A stretch of DNA of 64,000 nucleotides from NCBI GenBank assembly GCA_035772785.1, contig JAOCPU010000052.1, forward strand, positions 124,001 through 188,000, read 5' to 3'. This document shows positions 1-11,329 of the stretch, piece after piece. Source of the stretch: Phlebiopsis flavidoalba. Its lineage: Eukaryota; Basidiomycota; Agaricomycetes; Polyporales; Phanerochaetaceae. The translations under genes and the position numbers were made by a program. Below the pieces are notes generated by a model. The model ran no database searches. It was given only the letters and a program-made list of their open reading frames with translations, and was not told where the DNA came from. Each line of letters begins with the position of its first letter. The first letter of the stretch is position 1.

Positions 1-1577
1 TTTGAGCAGTTGGGCCGGTCCATGATGTGCCGCGGAAGGTGGCCCTTGTTCCGTTCTTGGACCACCATTCTTTCAAGCCCCCAGAGGAAAAAACTTCGGT
101 AGCACACACGCGGCAGATGAGATTCGTGGTGCGGTCGGGATCCGGGTCGACGCCGGCGGAAACAACGTGGACGTCCATGAATAATTCGGACTCGATGAGG
201 GGGTAGCGAATTGGCGAGGCGACCGCAGGATCATGTCAATAATCTGCCACGGCCGGTGAGCCCCATGCAGAGGGTTACCAGCTATTATTAGCGCATGCCT
301 CACCTCACGGTAAATGAGCACCGGCTTCAGACCTTTCAATGTGAGATAGTCAAACATGATATCGACCTCGACGGTGTTTCCCGTCAAAAGATGTCGTAGA
401 TCTCGCCGCACTGCAGCAGGTCGCCCAGGCTCGGTCAGTCCGTGGAGCTCCTGGCCGCCGAGGGTGCGCGCGCTCTGCAGCCAGCGTCCGACAATGCCGA
501 TGCCGCAGAATGACACTTGGCAGAAATCACATTTTCGAGGTCTGAGGGGGGCGCGAAGGGCGAGTATGCTCTCACTGGCGGAGCGGTGAGTACCCGGCCG
601 GTGGTATGCCGCGCAAAAGCTTACCAGTTGCCGCAGTAGGCGTGGCCAGGCGGAGCGCCGTCGTCGCTGGGCCACGCACCGTCGGGGTCGGCATCGGGGT
701 CTCACGATCGGCTCAGGACACATCCACGCGTATTGGTTTCCCGGGATGCAGTGATGGGCATGGGTGTAGAACGTTGGGGTTGCTTTGAGGGATGTGGGGT
801 TCGGGAGAGGCTTGTCTCGGTTTCTTGACGGGGAGCTGCGGGGGATGGTTAGCGCGAGTGGCCCGGCGGGGAAGGCTGTCTGCGTCACCCGAATATTTCC
901 GCTAGTGTAGATTTCGTCTGCTTGTATCCGTTTTTTTTCGGTTTGGCTGTTCGTGCTTTGGACGGTGCGGCGCGTGCGAGTATGTCTGCCATTCTTTGAA
1001 GAGCCCGTGATGGCGTCACCGACATCGATATGCCTCGGCACGCGGGACAATTGGTTCCCCCGTTCTGCAAGAGTCGTATTAGCACTGTACGGGCCACAGT
1101 ATATCTTCAAAGGGTGCAGAAATTGAAGAATGGATGTGTGTATTGCGGCGGGGACCCTGAAGTACATCTGCGCCACAGCTCACCTTCACCCATAGTAATG
1201 ATACAGCTGGGAAGCAGATCTCAGCAAATCCTCAAAGAAGCACCAGACGCGATCCTCACCTTCCACAGAATTCTGAAATGTCTGGCCACGTTGTAGAGGC
1301 ACGGCGAGACAATGACCGGTCGGTTTTGGACGAGCGCGGGGAGAGCAGCAGCCGCACTGGAGCTCCTGCTCGAGCTCGTCGCGCGAGTGCCTCGCCGTCG
1401 ACGCGAGGCGGCCCACTGTCCTTGGGTCCTGCAGCGCATTATCCCGATGCGTCCTATCGGCCCCGCTCCTGCTGGGCCCTCCCGCCGACGTCGTCGAAGG
1501 CGGCGGAGGCACTGCGCTTGCAGCGTGCCGCAGGGCTCGCCCGTCGGCTCGCTGTGGATCAGGCTGGCGACGTCCAT
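1..1577 (-). CDS. CHFR-like RING-type E3 ubiquitin ligase, partial (3' end beyond the left edge)
   Basis: Probable E3 ubiquitin ligase with a RING finger followed by the cysteine-rich region of the CHFR family, which acts in mitotic checkpoint control in animals; the fungal role is unknown. On the minus strand a first RING segment with a CGCC pair and the motif PVIVSPCLYN lies near 1270-1370. An exon near 1000-1090 carries GGTNCPACRG followed by a helix ending in PSKARTA. The cysteine-rich part runs from about 800 down: a CDFCQVSFCGIGI segment near 500-545, then EVDIMFDYLTLKGLKPVL (320-370), and DRTTNLICRVCATEVF with LKEWW just before the edge. I chose the start at 1577 because it opens the frame entering the RING; it leaves little room for an FHA domain, and I see none. 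Frames shift between blocks, from introns and probable indels. The last part of the protein is missing from the window. Family fairly sure, exact function not. Confidence 0.72.
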
Positions 1578-2008
1578 GACGCTGCTGGTGCTGTGTGCGA
1601 ATGAATGTTGGGATTGAGTGTCCGACTGAGAGGACTCTGCAGCATGCCAAGTTCAAAGAGAGGTGACGAGCAGGATATGGTTAGGACGCCAAAGCTGGAG
1701 AGATCCCGACTGCAGGAACTCAGACGACGGCGGCAGACACCGGGGCCAGACGCCCGGCGACCCTGCTTGACTGGCCACAAAGCACAAAGCATTCGTGAAT
1801 GTGGGTATGGGTACAACGCTCGACGTTTATTCTAGGAAGTAGATGGACAACAGAAAACTAGCTGAAGAAAAATGTCTCTCAGCGTGGGTGAAATATTGAT
1901 ACCAACGCGCGTAGGGTGGCTAATAATGTTCGATGTAACCTCGGGGGCCAACGAGCACGTACTGTACTACGATACATGGGAACAAGCACTAGATAGGCGC
2001 AGGGCATT

Positions 2009-5000
2009 CTATACGCAAATGGGCAAGAGCTCTATTGATGGAAGCAAAGATACGAGATTCTTGTCGAGGGCGGCGATGGTGGGGACACCCCCTGCGGCAT
2101 AACAAGACACCTTGGTCCAGTGTGTGCGGCGCAGGTCGTGGTAGCGCTTTCGTTGTTCTGCTTCTACAGCTCAGTGTGCTGAACCAAAGGCATATAGAGA
2201 AGTAGACCTAACCGGGGCAAGGCCACATTGCCATGAGATATTCGATGGGCCCGAGGAGAGCCTTTTGCCACTTCGTAAGCGCAACAGTCAAGCTCCTGTC
2301 ACAGTGCCACAGCAGGAGGGCTCTGCACAAAAGTCTAGTATTTTGTGCACGCTTCATTGGGCGAGGCAGGTTTGATCTACCTGGAGACCTGGGACATGAA
2401 CCAAAAAACCAAAGAATGGTCGTCGGGCCAAAGTAACCGCTGGCTGCCCGGTGATGGTCTGCAGGCCAAACATGGTCCGTCTTGCGATCGACTCCTGGTG
2501 TCTGACTGTGGAATTGCTCAATTAGAATTGGAGCGAGAGAGTCGGGAATGAATACATACGCCATTCCTCGGCCTTCTGCCGGTGAAATGCCATGTTGACG
2601 TTTCTATAGAGACCGAGGATGAAAAAGGGTACCGAGAAAGCAAAAAAATTACACGTACGCGTTGACGGTGCCGGGATGTACTTCTGAAACTCGAAGGATA
2701 TGCACATACGTGAGCTGGAAGGGCGGTGAGCATATTGCATGGCCGAAACAACATGTGGTACGCACTTGAACAGGTACTCTCTTCCCTGGAAAGAGAAACG
2801 CCCTCTATCCTCTCCACTCCACATGTATGCCCATCAAGAGCCTTCTCTCCACTTTGTCGATCTCCAGCCAGGCTGTGACCGCAAACTGGGCCTTCTCTGC
2901 TTCAGTGCGGGCCGTCATCCCATCGCGTACGTACACAGCTGTGCCACAGGAGCATCGTACGCATGTATAGCGCCCAGACGGTCTCCTTGCTGCTGGGGTC
3001 TCCCCGCATGAGGGCCCTCCCCCGGGAACAACAGCGCATACTACAAACACTGTCAGCGCAAGGCTGTATCTAAAGCTGGCGAGGAAACTCACATTCGACG
3101 GCTCCATGAGGAACAGGTTGAGAGTGGGCGGGACGTTTGTTCGCCGGCGGTGAACGACGTATACCCGGCGCTGACCATCATGACGCGCGCTCCACACGAG
3201 CCGGCGGCACTCCTCCTTGCGCACCTCCCGCGTCCGACGCCTCCTCGTTCCACGCGGGGGCGTCATCAGCCACAGCGCGAGTGTGCTCCTGCGCATGGCT
3301 CCAGTTGTTCCCGAAGCGTGTACGCGCCGCACACGGCACTTTCTCGCCCGCGCGCGGCGTACGTGTGGCGCGTGCGGGGACACGGGCCCGCCCTGGCCGT
3401 GCGCGGGGCGGCCGTCCCAGCCGTGCGATTCTAGCCGCGGGCTCGCGGCGCGGGCGCGTAGGGCTCGGGCGCGGCGACGATGGCGGGGACGGCGCGCGGC
3501 GCGAAGCGGTGACACTGCGCAGCCCGTCGTTCTGGGTCGAGCGCGGACATGGCGAGGGCTGCGCACGAGCGAGTCGAGCATCGATCGGAGCGCGCCGCGC
3601 ACGCTAGCGCAGCAGTTTGTTGTGCCGCGGGTGCGCCGAGATTTCGAAAAAGGCGACATGAGCTGGGGGGGCGTGTGTGAGGCCGAGCGCGGTGGAAAAA
3701 TGGGCGGGCGCGGCGGGGACTCACCCAGCTGGCCTGTACGAGGCTCTCGTCGATCCATTTGTCCGTTGATGCTTGTCTCGAGCGACGCCTGGGCGTGCTC
3801 GAGCAGAGTCAGGGCCCACGTCCGTCCGCTCTCGTGTCCTTCCTCTTGTTCTGAGCTGCGTATAAAATTGGCGGGGACCGCGAGGGCAGCCTAAGATAAG
3901 GCTCGGCTGGAGCGAGCGCCGCTTGGAGGAGTCGTCGCACAGCCAGGCTGAAAAATCGCGGAACGTTGAAGAACGCAAACCAGTAATTGGAGGCACGGAA
4001 CGAAGAACCGCTAGAGGCAAGTCCGCCAGTGCCGTGACCTGCTGGGACATGCTGTCCCGCATAGCCGGGCTGTCAGCGAGCCGCCAGCAAGTTGTGGAGT
4101 GGGCATGCTGGGTATGCTGGGGAGTACAGGAGGAGAGGAGGAGGCGTCCCACCAGCTGTCACGAGTGAGCTGGAGCGACGGGTCCTCGCGCCGATATCAG
4201 GGATGCTCTGTCTCATCAATGGTACTCGTTACTCTGGGCTCCCGTGTGAGCCTGCAGATCTGTGGGCGCTGCGCCATAGTGGGGTAGGTATCCCACGCGA
4301 CCGGAGAGGCTGGTGAGTAAATGCACCGGTGAGATCTGAGGAGCCACCTGAATGACATGACGGGTGATGAAATGTGGGGCGGGGTGAGGGGTCAGAATTG
4401 ACGAGAGGGAAATAATGACCAAAAAAAATTCAACAACGCACCTGGGAATGCAGGGAAATGTGCGGGTCGGACGCACAGTATACAACACACGCTGTATCTT
4501 TTTTTTTTTTTTTCTTAACAACACGTCTTTTTTTTTTTACTGTATCTTTTATCCGGCGGGAGGTGTGAGTGATGGCCCCTCAAAGAAGGTACGTGTGTCA
4601 CGGGCGTGTCGAGTCGAGGTCCTCCACCCGCGCACCGCCACCACACGGTGCTTCGGGGGAGCTCGGTAAATTTCTTGTATTCGCACATTTTCGCGCAGAA
4701 GCACCGAGAAGCTGGACGGAGCTATGAGTCTGTGCCAGGGGCCTCGGATGGAGCCAAACAGAGGGTCCACGGAGTGCGCATTATTCGGGCTGTGGAACCC
4801 CCGGGCCAGGCTCTTCGCCGTGCGCCGGAACGCCACGGCGGGCTCAGTGCTTGGGCCCTCCGCAGTCGTGAGAAGTCGACGTTATCAGAGGGACCCGGTA
4901 GGCCGGACGACGCGCTGGCGAGGTCACCTGTGCCGCCGTTGGACGACTGCTGGCGCGGACACACCGCTGACGCGAGCCCGGGGTTCTTTGTCGGGCGGCA

Positions 5001-6065
5001 CCGACGCTTGGGTGGCGTTGGCGTCGTACGAGCATGGCGTCGAGTCCGTCCGGGTGTCCGTCGCGGCGCGGCGCGGCCGGCTGCAGTGGAGACAAATGGG
5101 TTTAGCGCCGTCGCAGACGAGATTTTTTGACGTGTGCGGTCTGTGCACGGAGCAGGAAACGGTGTAGAATGGTTGTGGGTAAAGGTTGAAAAACAGTGGC
5201 GGGGCGCCGCTCACCAATTGCACGCATGCGACGTACACCCTCGCCCGTGCCTTGCCCTGAGTGGTCAGCGTGGCTGGGTCTGGGTGCGAGCTCAATCCGC
5301 GGTTTTTCGCGACGTTTCTGCGCGGCCTTTGACGTTGGACGCTGCGCGTCGTTTTCCGAAGCGGGGACAGCGAGTCCTGGTTGTGAGCGGGAGGTGAGCG
5401 CGAAATGCTGGAATGCGAACCATCTGGGCGAGCATCCGCAAAGGTGTAGGCCAGAGAACTTGGACGGGTATGCGCTCAGAGCATGGAGTCCTCTGAACTG
5501 AGAATACATGGTGACAGGTTGCAATTGAGAGTATGGATCTCGAAAGGGCATCGAGTTATGATGATATGCCTGGGAGACATGAGTGGTCCCTTCCTGATTG
5601 GGCGGACCTGGTCGAGTGCCGCCCAGCGGGATGTGAGCCTGGGCGAGGTACGAACATTTTCCGTCGGGGGAAACAGCATAGCATGTCTCCCCCCCGTGCC
5701 ACCTGGTGTGCAGCGTACGACAGGGGTGTGGGTGCGCAGGCGGCGACACCCGAGCGCGGGCGGCGTCGGCGTGGTGGGTGGGTGGCGGGGGCGTACGGGC
5801 GAGAGGACCCAGCCGTGCGGTAGACGTGGCGGAGATAAGAGCGGCGTTGTCCGAGGCAGGAGAAAACGGCAGCGGGTTGGGGCGCCATCAAGCGATTGGG
5901 TGTGGCTGGGCGAATATGAGCTGCGGCGTGTGGGCTGATGTCAACAGCACCCGGCGGGGTCGACACAGGCGGTGGGGGAGGGTGATTGGCCTGGGCGGGA
6001 GGAGAGAGTGAGACAGGAGAGTAGGATGGGTGCAGTTGGGGGAGAGGGGCTGATGTAACAAACAT
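2009..6065 (-). CDS. Zn(II)2Cys6 fungal transcription factor
   Basis: Nuclear DNA-binding regulator of the Gal4-type binuclear zinc cluster class. The N-terminal part (6065-5300) is rich in Pro, Ser and Ala. The zinc cluster is at about 5240-5010: VYVACVQ, an intron with GT...CAG ends, then a Cys-Arg-Thr-Arg-Lys block, CDGAKPICLHC and a final CSY, giving the six expected cysteines. The middle homology region lies far downstream: SVPPITGLRSSTF near 4000, ALTLLEHAQASLETSING near 3770, KEECRRLVWSA near 3200, LFLMEPSN then a 52-base GTGAGT...TTTGTAG intron (3106-3055), FQGREYLFK near 2790, TMFGLQTITGQPA near 2470 and IEYLMAMWPCPG near 2220. The tail ends LDKNLVSLLPSIELLPICV with TAG at 2009-2011. 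The start at 6065 (MFVTSAPLP) is the best ATG in the Pro-rich frame. The gene is broken into several frames by single-base shifts. Its target genes cannot be inferred. The block order matches mushroom Zn2Cys6 proteins that I know as a family. Confidence 0.83.
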
Positions 6066-9000
6066 CGCACGGGGGCCGGGGCGGAACAGACGAAACCAGA
6101 AACAAAGCAAAAATAACAGAGGGCGGATAAGAGCATGCTCGACTTCATTTCCAAGGTTTCCTCCTCGCTCCCTCGCCGCGGCTCAACCCACAAAAGGCAA
6201 CTTTCGCCTCCTCGCCACAAGGCGCCGGCCGCCTCCGTGCTGCACAAAACTCTCGCGGACGTCGCACTGTCGCGCAGCACTCAGAGTCCGTGCAGTCCCC
6301 GAGCCCGACGAGTCGTCTGGTCTGCCGCCGCCAGGCGCAGCCCAGTGGGCCGAGTCCCTGAGTGCTGCTGATTGGCTCGCCAGGCACATCATGTCCGTCA
6401 TGGGTAAACGGTCCTCCGTGCGCGACCGTAGAAGCCCGCGCGCATGTTCGCCTCCCGCCGGCGTTCTCGGTCCTGCCTCCACAAATATCCTCATCCTTGT
6501 TCATCCAAGGTCAATCTGCGCATCCTTTCTTGTTTCTCCTGTTGAGACCCTGCGGTGCAGCAGCTCCCTCGCTCGCCTTCGCTCGCCTGTACTTTCCGCA
6601 CGCTATGCGCCCCTGAACCTGGCACACACTCGCGCAATGACGCGGCCGTTCCTGATGCTTACAGCACCCCTCGCGATAGATTACGTTTTCATTCCTCGCG
6701 GTAAGCCCTGTGTCACAGGCTATTCTCGTCAGAACATCCAGTATTTAATTCCAAGCCTCGCAGGTAGCAACGCAATGGGCCCATTCGGCATCGCGTTCGA
6801 GTTCGATGAAAACGATGCTCAGGAGAGCTCTGCCACCGACGTTGAAATCTTCATGATGCATCATGGCGGCCCCTGGATGCCCTGTGCTCCTGTCGCCCGC
6901 TCTCTGTCAAGATCTTGCTTTCGGCGCTTTTGTCTCCTTCGTTCGCACCGTTTGATACCGTTGTCCCTGGATCAGCGTTTCCGTGGGCCGGCCTAAGCGC
7001 AGATGGCGGCGGCACCGCGAAAATACCGGCCTCCTGATCCCCACCCCGCTCGCTGGCAGCTCCTAGACGGACGGAAACTCGTGCGCCTCCGACGTAGGGC
7101 ACGGGGCGCTCAGATTTAGAGCGTGCGTTGTACTTTGCGCTGCGTGTCCGATTTCGACGGCACGGTGTCTGATTCTTTTCTCGCTGCCAGTGATGTATAC
7201 ATATTCGCACATTGCGCCCTGGTGGAATCCCGCCGACCCACCTGCGTTCTGCTCCGCAATCTGTGATGCACAGTGCAGATGTGTGTGGCCGTTTTGTCTG
7301 TTTTCTCGCGTTTCATTTTATCCCTCGAAGGCAGCGTGTATGCATTCGGGACGCACGCCGGCTGCCCCTGTCGGTCTATTTCAGGCAAAAGCAACGGCTT
7401 ACTCGGCGATTCTGTGCCAAACGCTATGTTTTAATGCCTCCGTTCTCGTTTCGCGGCAAGAGCGAACCTTGACATTATACAGAACCGGCCAAAACGGTTT
7501 GCGCCATCTTCTAGCACGGCAGGATTGCCGTCCATTCCCAGCTCGCAATGGAAGAGCCTGGCCAGGATGGGCCTCTCCATGTCTCCCTCCGCCGTAGCCT
7601 GAATGCATTGAACGAAAAACTCTATCGACCCGCAATCACGGGGGCACCGCCTATACTCGTTAGTCCTGCCGCGACTCCCAAGCACGCGAAAGCACGCCGC
7701 AATGTGTCTCTCCCGCAAAAACTCTCACTGCGACCCGTCTCCTGGGCCACAACCTCGTGGCCAGTGTTATGCGCCCAGCGTCCTTTGCAACGGCTCCGCC
7801 GCTGCGCTGCTTCGGCGATACTCCTACTTCCCTCGTTCACAGCTCGGCGAGAGGAGCCCCGAGCTGTTACGTACCCCAAGGGCCGGCCATCGATATTCCC
7901 AGATGGCATGGGATCCGAGCTCCATTCCGAGGCTGTCTTGTTGTTACGCGCACCGTACGAGGCGGCATCGGGCTTCTCAACGATGTAGAGGACAAGCTTT
8001 CGTTCATCTTTGCGCAGCCTGTCATGTGTCCTTCGTTTTGTGAAAAAACCGAACGAGAGAGCTCATTGCGCGATCCCCTTTGTGACACCCCCCCCAGGTC
8101 GCCTCTTCGTTCCAGGCGGAATGTTCTCGGAGTACTCCACAGAAATACATGTCTCAGGAACTTGTGTGGAAGGCCGAGGCTGTGCGATAAAGACATTTCT
8201 TCAGACATCAGATGCAGAAATCGCAGGTATTCCTCGGATCGTTGCTTTCTCCACGCTGGCCTGCGTGTCGCACCTTCCCGCTCGATACGTTTATAAATGA
8301 TGATGAAACGAACCGTCGCGGCGGTTTGTGCGGTCTTCATCTCGGGCGAGCCCAGCCAGACGTGCCCAGACAAAACGTCGTGATCCCCTCGCTGCAAATT
8401 CCCCGCCCGCGTGCCACCCCTCCAGGACGACGACTTGAGCGAAAGACGAAGGGCCACACCAACTTCCTGAGCCAAGGTTGCCGACGACACCTACCGTATT
8501 TGTTTCGACACTGCTCCCGCCCCCCGTCGATCGATGATCGGGCCGAGCTTCGATCGCGTCGGCTGCTGGGCGCGCGCGCTAGACAGATCAATATTGCTGC
8601 AGTCGCCGTGTCGACTGCCGTGCGCACATATATCACAGCGACTGCGTGTCGCCTCGAGCTCGTGCCTCTTCATACGCTTTCATAGACCTCAAGAGATGTC
8701 CGCACGACGCTTCGGTGGCCTGGGTTTCCATAGCGGCGGCCTGCGGCGTCGAGCCCCACATCGCAATTGTCCCGGCCACATTGTGCGCGCCTACTTTGCC
8801 ACCCAGGTGGTGCCCAGTACGTGATGCTGATTCGCAGTTCTCACAGCCTAATTTTAATGTGTGAGAGTAGTGCGGGCCGACATATCAGGGCCCCATTGAC
8901 CACGTCAAATTCCAACGAAATCAAAGGAGGCTATTACATGCCCAAAAGCCTGTTCAAAAAGCGGCACCACGCACGCGGCCGCCTGGCTGCGCGGCAGCCC

Positions 9001-9937
9001 AGTACAGTCCCATGTCCGGTTTTCTTGGACAGATCGTCGCCATTGCACGAGGGTGCATCAGGTTCGTGCCCAGCAGCTGACCGGCGCGCCCTCAGGAGGA
9101 CGCGTGCTTGATTAGACGTCGATGCGCCCCCTCGTTCCGAAGAAATACGCAGCATTTTCGCACGCCCTTTCTCGGAATTTGTGCCCGTCGCTGCTTTCGA
9201 TGTGGGTCAGGTGTCCTGGGTATCGGTCGATGTGTCGCAGTCCGTGAAAACACATGCAACAGAACAAGGAGCCTCTGAGAAAGAGAACTGTTGGGGTGAG
9301 CTTAGTTTTTGCTTCTGCACAGCTCGCATCTGATTCATTTCTTGTCAGTGATACGGAACACTTTAGCTTTTTGTTGGGTTGGAACGAAGTATACTGCCAA
9401 GGACTGAACCGAGTAAACTCAGCCTACAACAAGAGGCAAATCTGGTGAGCTTTAAGCACAACATGATCTGGATGTTCACTCATAAACTACTCGACAGTAA
9501 TACCCACACCAACTGCCAATTATCACCGAATGAAACACTTGTCATTCACATGTTTCCATGCCCTCACCGCGGCCACCGCATCCACATCCCTGGAAGAGCC
9601 CGTACGATCTCAATTGACCACGCGGGGAACCCAAATGTGACCCACCTTCGCTGTTCAGCTGCCTGCGTGCACTGAATGGGGGTTCTTGCCTGGTACGACG
9701 GTCGGTGTGAGCCCCCGTCCGCACTAAAACACTCTGTGACGAAGACAGACCCTCCGCGCGACGCGTATATTTTTATACCAATGAAACAGTGGGGCAGCGC
9801 AGAGCTCTCCAGGACGGTGTTCTCCCAGCTCCCCAGTGAGGCCCACCCCCGCGCCGCGTCGCGTCCCGCTCGACAGCCCACACACGCGTCAATCGCGCCC
9901 AGGCACGCCCGCGATCACCCCCCCCCAATGCCACACC
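6066..9937. other. Unassigned 3.9 kb between regulator and lipase; coding-like pieces, no gene recognised
   Basis: The first few hundred bases are probably the promoter of the minus-strand regulator. Plus-strand coding-like pieces follow at 6637-6850, 7548-7750, 7860-8010, 8095-8220 and 8300-8860. Some are bounded by plausible intron ends; for example an exon beginning GRLFVPGGMFSEYSTEIHV follows a CAG at about 8098. I cannot join them into one recognisable protein, and indels blur the frames. From about 8880 to 9930 I see no convincing gene; this is probably lipase promoter. Confidence 0.4.
6637..6850 (+). CDS. Unassigned two-exon coding-like segment
   Basis: An ATG at 6637 opens a short hydrophobic N-terminus (MTRPFLMLTAPLAIDYVFIP). 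A clean fungal-type intron of about 63 bases (GTAAGC...TCGCAG, 6701-6763) follows. The next exon reads GSNAMGPFGIAFEFDEN and continues acidic, DAQESSATDVEIF. The join keeps the frame, which is why I list it. The downstream part (DASWRPLDALCSC...) may belong to the same protein. I do not recognise the family. The hydrophobic start could be a signal or membrane segment. No neighbour indicates a role. Confidence 0.3.
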
Positions 9938-11159
9938 ATGCTCGCGCTGCTCTCCTATTTGGCCCTCGATGCGCTCGCGGCGAGCGTCGTCCAGGCGTTC
10001 CCCGCGCCGACGCACGCCGAGCTCCCGCGCGACGGCCGTGAGCACGCTCTCCGCCGCGGCGCTCAGCGCGCTCGCGCCGTTCACCCAGCTCGCGCGCGCC
10101 GCGTACTGCGATGTGGACGGTTGGGATTGTGGAGGTGCGTAGGGCGCTAGTGCCTGAAGGCGTCGTGGCGCTCACCGGTCGTGTTGTAGAGGCTTGTGCG
10201 GGCGGTTCCTGGCTTCCAGCTCACCTTGAGTGGTGGTGATGGGAATGCTGTCCAGATGTGTGCGTACTCTGTTTTCTTTTTATGCGATGGTGGTGGGGCT
10301 CATTGATCTCGTCTAGTCTATTGTTGGTTATTGGCCACACTTAAAACGCGGTTGTTGTCGCTCACGAAGGAACAGACCCCACACAATTGTCAGTTACCTC
10401 TCTTCCTTCTATCTTACGGTCGTGTATATCTGACAAGTTTCTTAGCTTGTCTGACCTCACGGAGTTTGAACATGCCATGTCTTTTCGCTCGACCCAACAC
10501 TATTCCTGGCGTCCCGAGCTCAGTAGAGGGACACGCCGGCTTCATGTGCTGAGCACATGCAAAGACCGTCGTCCTACCATTTTGACCGAGGTCAAGCGTG
10601 TGATCTCTGCAAAGTGGCGCAAAGGAGGTCATCCTCGTGAGTATCTGTGAACCTGTTTCAATCCATTTTCCACTCATCAAGCTCCTAGGTCGGTCATTCG
10701 CTTGGAGGAGCGTTGGCAGAGCTGGACACCCTGTTCATGACTCTGAACCTACCCTCGAGCATTCACGTCAAGGACGTTTACATTCGGCACGCCACGAGTT
10801 GGCAATCCGGATTACGCCACGTTCTTCGATTCCAAGGCAGAGTAGTCATGGTCCTACTATGAAACCCACATTGTATTGACTCTGACTACTAGGTCTCTGA
10901 CTTTGAGCGCATCAACAACGAGAGCGACCCCATCCCAATCGTGCCTGGGCGTTTTCCTGGGCTTCTCTCACGTCCACGGAGAAATCCACATCGTCTCTCC
11001 TCGCCGGGCGATGCTGTCTCTTGCCCAGGAGACGATGACGCCACCGACTCGCAATGCACGATTTCCACGGTCCCACCAACATTGTTGAGAGTAACATTTT
11101 GAAACCACTTGGGGCCCTACACACAGGGCATTTATATCGGCACAATTTTCTGCACTTAG
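9938..11159 (+). CDS. Secreted class 3 lipase (alpha/beta-hydrolase, fungal lipase-like)
   Basis: Secreted esterase predicted to hydrolyse triacylglycerols or related esters outside the cell. The ATG at 9938 opens a signal peptide (MLALLSYLALDALAASVVQA). After a frameshift near 10025 the mature start reads LAPFTQLARAAYCDVDGWDCGG, followed by an intron, then VPGFQLTLSGGDGNAVQM. Next come NAVVVAHEGTDP (about 10340-10380), VILV interrupted by a 5' GTGAGT intron, then the nucleophile elbow GHSLGGALAELDTLF (about 10692). Further on are FGTPRVGNPDYATFFDSK (10772-10840), FERINNESDPIPIVPGRF with the catalytic Asp, and FSHVHGEIHI with the likely catalytic His (about 10965-10990). The protein ends TQGIYIGTIFCT with TAG at 11157-11159. 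So Ser, Asp and His are all visible. Length (about 300 residues) fits the family. At least four single-base shifts interrupt the frame. Substrate preference cannot be read from the sequence. Confidence 0.92.
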
Positions 11160-11329
11160 AGGGTTTCAGCAGGTGTTCTGGGTGGATGTACGATCAAATA
11201 AAATCCTTCTGTACTAGAATAAGACCGAAAGTACGGTTCACGCTATCCGATTACAGCGTATGTCGACAGAACCTTTGGCATGTTTGAATGTTTTGCTAGG
11301 GAATCGACAGTTCAGGGACTGGCTCGAAC

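Noticed and set aside
73..1176. 367-codon minus-strand frame taken as one uninterrupted gene
   Set aside because: It joins true CHFR-like pieces with out-of-frame stretches. The conserved blocks require frame changes inside it, so it is not the real protein.
3137..3894. Long plus-strand frames in the GC-rich section
   Set aside because: They are antisense to the middle homology region of the Zn2Cys6 regulator, which has recognisable blocks on the minus strand.
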